DNA of 20,528 bases from Clostridiales bacterium (GTDB lineage Bacteria > Bacillota > Clostridia > Lachnospirales > WQUN01). The notes beneath the pieces are model-generated. The model made no database searches and was not told the origin of the DNA. It saw only the letters and a list, made by a program, of their open reading frames with translations. Shown piece after piece: positions 16,710 through 20,528 of the stretch. Both the position numbers and the translations under genes were made by a program. Each line of letters begins with the position of its first letter. The first letter of the stretch is position 1. Location of the stretch: NCBI GenBank assembly GCA_031269415.1, contig JAISZF010000033.1, positions 1 through 20,528 on the forward strand, written 5' to 3'.

Positions 16710-16734
16710 CACTAAGCCGTATAAATAATAAAAT
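16706..16734 (+). promoter_or_regulatory. Promoter of the LysM protein gene
   Basis: A perfect TTGACA at 16706-16711 and TAAAAT at 16729-16734 are 17 bases apart, 46 bases before the ATG. It may also serve rho, since no clear promoter lies between the two genes. Confidence 0.8.
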
Positions 16735-16780
16735 GGACTAAACAAACTGTCTCATTAGTGGCTTTTTTGTGGAGGGCGTA

Positions 16781-17617
16781 ATGTCAAATAATACATATGA
16801 AGGGGATGTCGGCATAAAATATAATTTTGTCACAGATAATGATGAAACGGAAGAAATAAAGACAGATGATATATTTGTCGGCGGCTTCAGCGACGATGAA
16901 GGCGATACAGCGGACGCCGCGGGTATGGCGGAGGATTTTATCCCCGCGAAACCTTCTGGCGGCGAGACTCGGTTGTTTGACACAGATGAGCATAGTTCCT
17001 CTGAAAAGGGGTTTTCGGTATTGTCTGACGCCGAACGAAAATATAGTTGGGAAAAACCGGCGTACAAAGGTGAGGTCTATAGCAACCCGGAATACACCCC
17101 CAAGCCCAAGAAGGCGAAAAACAAACGCGGGCGCGGAACAGACCCCGAGGACGATGAATATTATGATTTGGAAATAGGGAGCAGTTCCGTCGGCCTTAAG
17201 ATCTTAATGAGCTTAATGCTCATTACATTTATCGTCATAATCTCTGTTCTGATTTACAGGCTTACCGTTCTGAACGACCAGTACGAGGCGGTGTTATTGA
17301 AATTGGACGCCGCGCCGACACTTCAGCAATTAGACGCCGCGAATATGGATATACAGGCTAAAGATGACTTGATTAAGAATCTGACCGCGACAATCGGCGC
17401 TTATAATGTGGCGAACGCGCTTTCCGGCGAGCTGGTAGAGGCTTCCGACGGCTGGTGGTATGTGGTCGCCGAGAATGACACATTAGGCCAGATAGCGCTG
17501 AAATTTGATGTTAAAGTAAGCCAGATCATGGATTTTAATGGTTTGGATAACGCGGACCATATTACGCCGGGGCAGCGGATTAAGGTCAAAGAACCCGATG
17601 AAACGGCCGCGGAATAG
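16781..17617 (+). CDS. Membrane-anchored LysM-domain protein
   Basis: This is a 278-residue single-pass protein with one C-terminal LysM domain, a module that binds N-acetylglucosamine-containing glycans such as peptidoglycan. Residues 1-105 are very acidic and low in complexity (Asp/Glu/Gly/Ser), and 106-122 are basic (KPKKAKNKRGRG). The membrane helix is at about 138-160. A short possible coiled coil follows (165-205), then LysM at about 226-270 (WWYVVAENDTLGQIALKFDV ... ITPGQRIKV). With the long N-terminus inside and LysM outside, it could link a cytoplasmic partner to the wall; that is inference. The ATG at 16781 has GGAGGG at close spacing. The next gene, rho, starts 81 bases later. Confidence 0.88.
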   Translation: MSNNTYEGDVGIKYNFVTDNDETEEIKTDDIFVGGFSDDEGDTADAAGMAEDFIPAKPSGGETRLFDTDEHSSSEKGFSVLSDAERKYSWEKPAYKGEVYSNPEYTPKPKKAKNKRGRGTDPEDDEYYDLEIGSSSVGLKILMSLMLITFIVIISVLIYRLTVLNDQYEAVLLKLDAAPTLQQLDAANMDIQAKDDLIKNLTATIGAYNVANALSGELVEASDGWWYVVAENDTLGQIALKFDVKVSQIMDFNGLDNADHITPGQRIKVKEPDETAAE

Positions 17618-17624
17618 AATTTTT

Positions 17625-17661
17625 CGCCGCGCGGACGTATTACTTTTCCGCTCGCGCGGCG
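17625..17661 (+). repeat. GC-rich inverted repeat in the rho leader
   Basis: CGCCGCGCG at 17625-17633 and CGCGCGGCG at 17653-17661 form a nine-base-pair stem with a 19-base loop. No T-run follows on either strand, so it is not a standard intrinsic terminator. GTATTA at 17637-17642 could alternatively pair with TAATA just after the stem. It lies 38 bases before the rho start, so a role in mRNA stability or rho control is possible but unproven. Confidence 0.5.
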
Positions 17662-17698
17662 TAATAAGGGCAACGCAAAAAATATAAGGAAGTGTGGC

Positions 17699-19114
17699 AT
17701 GAATTTAGAAGAACTCGGAATTATTGAACTCAAGAAGGTTGCCAAAGAAGCCGGAGTCAAAAATATATCCCGATATAAGAAAGCGGATCTGATCGTTCTG
17801 CTTCGCGAAATGGGGGCGGGCAGCGACAATTCTTCCGCTGCTTTGGCGGAACCCGAAGAGGTATATACGCCGACCCAGGTTAACGTACTGCCGCCCGTCG
17901 AAAAACAGGCGCAGCCCCTCCCCGAACCTATCCCTCTGCCGACCCGGCAGACGCGGGAAAAAACTATGGAATCACTTGACAGCGGTGTCGTCGAGCAAGG
18001 CGTGCTGGAGATAATCGCCGACGGCGGGTATGGTTTTTTAAGGCGGGAAAATTATCAACCCAGTTTGGTAAAGGATATATATATTTCCCAATCACAAATC
18101 CGGCGTTTCAACCTGAAAACAGGAGATATGGTGCGCGGCAGTATACGCGTCGCCAAGGAGGGCGAGAAGAACAGCGCCTTGCTCTTTGTCAAATCCGTAA
18201 ACGGCGACTCGCCGGACGCGGCGGCCAAACGCCCCGTTTTTGAAGATTTAACCCCTATTTTCCCCACAGAACGCATACATTTGGAAAATTCACAGCGCGA
18301 GCTATCGACACGCCTAATAGACCTTATCGCCCCCATCGGCAGAGGCCAGCGCGGGATGATTGTGGCCCCGCCCAAAGCCGGTAAAACCGTTCTGCTTAAG
18401 CAAATCGCCAATGCCATTACTAAAAATCACCCCGATATTTTCCTGATTATCCTTCTTATTGATGAGCGCCCGGAAGAAGTAACGGATATGCAGCGATCCA
18501 TTAAAGGCGAGAATTGCGAGGTAGTTTACTCAACATTTGACGAAATGCCCGAACATCACAAAAGGGCCGCTGAAATGGTGCTGGAACGCGCCAAACGCAT
18601 GGTGGAGCAAAAGAAAGACGTGGTTATATTGCTGGATTCGCTGACCAGGCTTTCCAGGGCGTATAATCTGACTATTCCGTCGAGCGGGCGCACGCTTTCA
18701 GGCGGTTTGGATCCAGCCGCGCTGTATATGCCGAAAAAATTTTTCGGAGCGGCGAGAAATGTGGAAAACGGCGGTTCTTTGACTATACTCGCCACAGCGC
18801 TGGTGGATACGGGCAGTAAAATGGACGATGTAATCTTTGAGGAATTTAAGGGCACCGGCAATATGGAACTGGTGCTGGACAGGCGCTTATCTGAAAAACG
18901 TATCTTCCCGGCTGTGGATATAATAAAATCCGGCACCCGGCGTGAGGAAAACCTGCTGTCGTCGCAGGAACTGGAGGCGGTATATATTATCAGGCGGCAG
19001 ACCGCGCGCATGTCAACTGTGGATATTACCGAGCAGGTCATAGACATACTGAACAAATCCGTCAGCAACAGACAATTCGTGGATAGCATGAGATCTCTGG
19101 AAAAACTAAATTGA
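17699..19114 (+). CDS. rho: Transcription termination factor Rho
   Basis: Rho is the hexameric RNA-dependent ATPase that ends transcription. It has 471 residues. The N-terminal Rho_N SAP-like domain is at 1-40 (MNLEELGIIELKKVAKEAGV), then a Pro/Glu-rich linker of about 45 residues (52-90) that is longer than in E. coli Rho. The RNA-binding cold-shock-like domain follows at about 95-165 (GVLEIIADGGYGFLR). The ATPase core has Walker A PPKAGKT at 224-230, LLIDERPEEVTDM at 252-264, Walker B VVILLDSLTRL at 308-318, and KGTGNMELVLDRRLSEKRIF at 384-403. The ATG at 17699 has AAGGAAG six bases before it. rho followed by rpmE is a common order in Firmicutes. Confidence 0.98.
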   Translation: MNLEELGIIELKKVAKEAGVKNISRYKKADLIVLLREMGAGSDNSSAALAEPEEVYTPTQVNVLPPVEKQAQPLPEPIPLPTRQTREKTMESLDSGVVEQGVLEIIADGGYGFLRRENYQPSLVKDIYISQSQIRRFNLKTGDMVRGSIRVAKEGEKNSALLFVKSVNGDSPDAAAKRPVFEDLTPIFPTERIHLENSQRELSTRLIDLIAPIGRGQRGMIVAPPKAGKTVLLKQIANAITKNHPDIFLIILLIDERPEEVTDMQRSIKGENCEVVYSTFDEMPEHHKRAAEMVLERAKRMVEQKKDVVILLDSLTRLSRAYNLTIPSSGRTLSGGLDPAALYMPKKFFGAARNVENGGSLTILATALVDTGSKMDDVIFEEFKGTGNMELVLDRRLSEKRIFPAVDIIKSGTRREENLLSSQELEAVYIIRRQTARMSTVDITEQVIDILNKSVSNRQFVDSMRSLEKLN

Positions 19115-19120
19115 ACGGTC

Positions 19121-19149
19121 TTGTCAATTATTTTTTTATGTGGTATCAT
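19121..19149 (+). promoter_or_regulatory. Promoter of rpmE
   Basis: TTGTCA at 19121-19126 and TATCAT at 19144-19149 are 17 bases apart, and TGG directly before the -10 makes it an extended -10. It begins six bases after the rho stop, so rpmE has its own promoter. Confidence 0.7.
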
Positions 19150-19186
19150 TATGCGGTTAAAATGGGTTGGAAAAGAGGTGATAGTC

Positions 19187-19387
19187 TTGAAAGAGGGCTT
19201 GCATCCCAAGTACTTTCAGGCAAAGGTAAGATGTAACTGCGGCAACGAGTTCGTTACCGGATCCACCAAAGAGGAAATCCACGTGGAAGTTTGTTCCAGA
19301 TGCCATCCGTTTTATACCGGCAGCCAGAAAATGCTGGTTGAAGCCGGCGGACGTGTGGAGAAATTTAAGAAGAAGTATGGTTTATAA
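19187..19387 (+). CDS. rpmE: Ribosomal protein bL31, zinc-binding type
   Basis: bL31 is a small protein of the 50S subunit at the intersubunit bridge. From the TTG at 19187 it has 66 residues starting MKEGLHPKYF, the normal start for the family, with AGAGGTGA five bases before it. A longer reading from 19121 is unlikely because it begins inside the promoter. Cys16, Cys18, Cys37 and Cys40 are all present, so this is the zinc-containing form rather than the Cys-less paralogue induced in zinc shortage. The tail ends in FKKKYGL. Confidence 0.96.
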   Translation: MKEGLHPKYFQAKVRCNCGNEFVTGSTKEEIHVEVCSRCHPFYTGSQKMLVEAGGRVEKFKKKYGL

Positions 19388-19444
19388 ACCGGTTAAGCGC
19401 GAATAATCCGCGAGCGTTATGATTAAATGACAGAGGTGAGATTA

Positions 19445-19519
19445 ATGAGCAATGAAGACCACCCTCGAAGTAGATACTGCGACAGGATATACGACGGCTT
19501 TTGGGGGCTCTGTTTCTAA
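19445..19519 (+). CDS. Possible 24-residue leader peptide upstream of mgtA
   Basis: ATG at 19445 opens 24 codons ending in TAA at 19517-19519. GAGGTGAG at 19433-19440 is a strong ribosome binding site at good spacing. The peptide begins MSNEDHPRS, so acidic residues and a Pro come very early, and it ends in an aromatic stretch (YDGFWGLCF). It overlaps the 5' arm of the long-range stem and stops nine bases before the antiterminator arm at 19528. Both positions are what a translated attenuator needs. I do not recognise the peptide itself. Confidence 0.5.
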   Translation: MSNEDHPRSRYCDRIYDGFWGLCF

Positions 19520-19599
19520 CAGGGGTCGGCATTGCTATGTCTATTGACATAACAGGCACTGCCTTTCGTGTTTCCTGCCAATCGAGGGCGGAATACTGA

Positions 19600-19616
19600 A
19601 AAGGCGGTGTTTTTTT
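19600..19616 (+). terminator. 3' arm and T-tract of the mgtA leader terminator
   Basis: AAAGGCGGTG at 19600-19609 pairs with CACTGCCTTT at 19557-19566 (ten pairs, one G-U) and runs into TTTTTTT at 19610-19616, which touches the mgtA ATG at 19617. AAGGCGG in this arm is also the only plausible mgtA ribosome binding site. The loop is long (33 bases). Confidence 0.6.
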
Positions 19617-20528
19617 ATGACCAAAAACAGGAAAGCCAGCAAGGCTGAGCAGATCCGTGTTCTTGAAAAGAAGCAGATGGAACGTGAGGTTCTGCTCTCC
19701 AGTATTCTGACAGACGAACAGCTCTACATGACATATGAGACGACAGCCGGCGGCTTTACTTCTGAACAGGCTGAGGAGATCCTGGACGAAAAAGGCGCGA
19801 ATATTATTGAAGAGGCTAAGCGGCAGCATTGGTTCGTAAAGCTGCTGCTCTCTTTTACCAGCCCGTTCAGCCTGGTGCTGCTTCTGGTAGCCGCTGTGTC
19901 GTTGATTACTGAAGTATTACTTACGGACAGCCAAAAATCCTGGGCTACGGTTATTATAATCTTAACGCTGGTCGTGATTTCCGGAACGGTTCAGTTTATA
20001 CAGGAATTCAAATCGGATAACGCCGCGCAAAAACTGAAGGAAATGGTTTCATCCAATACGGCGGCTTTACGCGACGGGAAAACCACCGAGATCCCGATGA
20101 GCGAGATCGTTCCCGGCGATATTGTAACATTGTCGGCGGGCGACATGCTACCGGCCGATCTGCGCATTCTTACCGCGAAGGACCTGTTCATCGGCCAAGC
20201 CGCGTTAACCGGCGAATCGGAGCCGGTTGAAAAATTCTCTCAAATCAAGACACCCCCCAAGACCGCGCTGGAAGCGATTAACGTGGGGTTTATGGGCACA
20301 AACGTGGTCAGCGGCACAGCGAGGGCAATCGTTATCGCGACGGGCAGCCACACCTATTTGGGCACCCTCGCGCGTGAATTGACAGGCAAGAAGGCGCAAA
20401 CCAGCTTTGAAAAGGGCATCGCCGACGTCAGTTCTCTGTTGCTTCGGTTGATGATGGTCATGGTTCCCATAATCTTTGTGGTAAACGGCATCACCAAAAA
20501 CGATTGGATCGGCGCTTGTTTGTTCGCC
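19617..20528 (+). CDS. mgtA: MgtA-type Mg2+-importing P-type ATPase (P3B), 3' end cut by window
   Basis: This is the N-terminal third (304 codons, open to the window edge) of a P-type ATPase; MgtA proteins have about 880-900 residues. It shows a Lys/Glu-rich N-terminus, membrane helices at about 75-100 and 108-128, the actuator domain with TGES at 198-201 (QAALTGESEPVEK), and a third helix at about 272-291. The pattern GFMGTNVVSGTARAIVIATG, then TSFEKGIADVSSLLLRLMMV and MVPIIFVVNGITKNDW matches MgtA/MgtB rather than Ca2+ pumps of the SERCA/PMCA kind. The phosphorylation site and ion-binding helices lie outside the window. The ATG at 19617 touches the T-tract of the leader terminator. Confidence 0.88.
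   Translation, partial: MTKNRKASKAEQIRVLEKKQMEREVLLSSILTDEQLYMTYETTAGGFTSEQAEEILDEKGANIIEEAKRQHWFVKLLLSFTSPFSLVLLLVAAVSLITEVLLTDSQKSWATVIIILTLVVISGTVQFIQEFKSDNAAQKLKEMVSSNTAALRDGKTTEIPMSEIVPGDIVTLSAGDMLPADLRILTAKDLFIGQAALTGESEPVEKFSQIKTPPKTALEAINVGFMGTNVVSGTARAIVIATGSHTYLGTLARELTGKKAQTSFEKGIADVSSLLLRLMMVMVPIIFVVNGITKNDWIGACLFA

Larger units (their letters stand above)
16463..16780. other. 318-base divergent intergenic region between mecA and the LysM gene
   Basis: This gap holds the mecA promoter (16580-16608, minus), a second TATAAT at 16582-16587 readable on the plus strand with TTTAAC 17 bases before it, a possible 27-codon frame at 16626-16709, and the LysM gene promoter (16706-16734, plus). 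Inside the mecA leader TCAATC at 16497-16502 can pair with GATTGA at 16509-16514; alternatively ATTCAATC at 16495-16502 can pair with GACTGAAT at 16521-16528. Nothing else stands out. Confidence 0.6.
19432..19616 (+). promoter_or_regulatory. Structured leader and attenuator of mgtA (candidate Mg2+ sensor)
   Basis: The leader can form several linked structures. CCCTCGA at 19464-19470 pairs perfectly with TCGAGGG at 19582-19588. CTCTGTT at 19508-19514 pairs with AACAGGG at 19518-19524. TATGTC at 19536-19541 pairs with GACATA at 19546-19551. GGCATTG at 19528-19534 can pair with CACTGCC at 19557-19563 (six of seven), enclosing the previous hairpin. CACTGCCTTT at 19557-19566 can instead pair with AAAGGCGGTG at 19600-19609, followed by seven T: an intrinsic terminator that also hides the mgtA ribosome binding site. 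The last two pairings exclude each other. I do not find the M-box consensus. No promoter is obvious; a TATGAT at 19418-19423 lacks a good -35. Confidence 0.65.

Noticed and set aside
19121..19186. A longer bL31 starting at 19121
   Set aside because: That start lies within the promoter, before any transcript start, and the family begins at MKEG; TTG 19187 has the ribosome binding site.
18556..19209. A 217-codon minus-strand frame opposite rho
   Set aside because: It is antisense to the conserved Rho core and carries no recognisable domain.
19432..19616. M-box, lysine or yybP-ykoY riboswitch before mgtA
   Set aside because: The AGAGGTGA start recalls lysine and M-box elements, but the conserved inner segments I remember for these classes are absent. 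Not excluded without a covariance search.

Overview
The window reads as chromosome of a Gram-positive Firmicute, most likely a carbohydrate-using member of the Clostridia. The evidence is a MecA-type ClpC adaptor, an L31 protein, the orders prs-pth-mfd and rho-rpmE, AGGAGG-type ribosome binding sites, and a CUT1/Lpl-type sugar transporter driven by a YesM/YesN-type two-component pair. I see no tRNA, rRNA, IS element, CRISPR array or phage gene. The left end cuts a transporter lipoprotein and the right end cuts a Mg2+ ATPase.

Bases 1-9740, all on the minus strand, form a glycan-utilisation locus. Read in the direction of transcription it runs: AraC-type response regulator, YesM-type sensor kinase, a promoter with a tandem 21-bp direct repeat, GH5 glycosidase, GH3 beta-glucosidase with a PA14 insert, LplB-type permease, LplC-type permease, and substrate-binding lipoprotein. 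Neither glycosidase has a signal peptide. The logic therefore appears to be: sense a glycan outside, import oligosaccharides (with an ATPase encoded elsewhere), and split them in the cytoplasm. The GH5 gene ends on an A-AAA-AAC slippery heptamer directly before its stop codon, and the GH3 frame is exactly the -1 frame.

Bases 9778-14998 hold the housekeeping operon prs-pth-mfd on the minus strand, with a near-consensus promoter in front and a GC-rich hairpin terminator behind. Bases 15000-15776, on the plus strand, hold an unrecognised one-TM protein and a 59-residue DUF951 protein. Bases 15782-16608 hold a convergent mecA-like gene with its own promoter and terminator.

Bases 16706-20528, on the plus strand, hold a membrane-anchored LysM protein, rho, rpmE and the first third of an MgtA-type Mg2+ ATPase. 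Before that last gene lies a 230-base leader with a 24-codon open frame, a long-range stem, a candidate antiterminator and a terminator that runs into the mgtA start codon. It looks like a Firmicute counterpart of the mgtL/mgtA attenuator. This leader and the GH5/GH3 slippery junction are the two most interesting things here.
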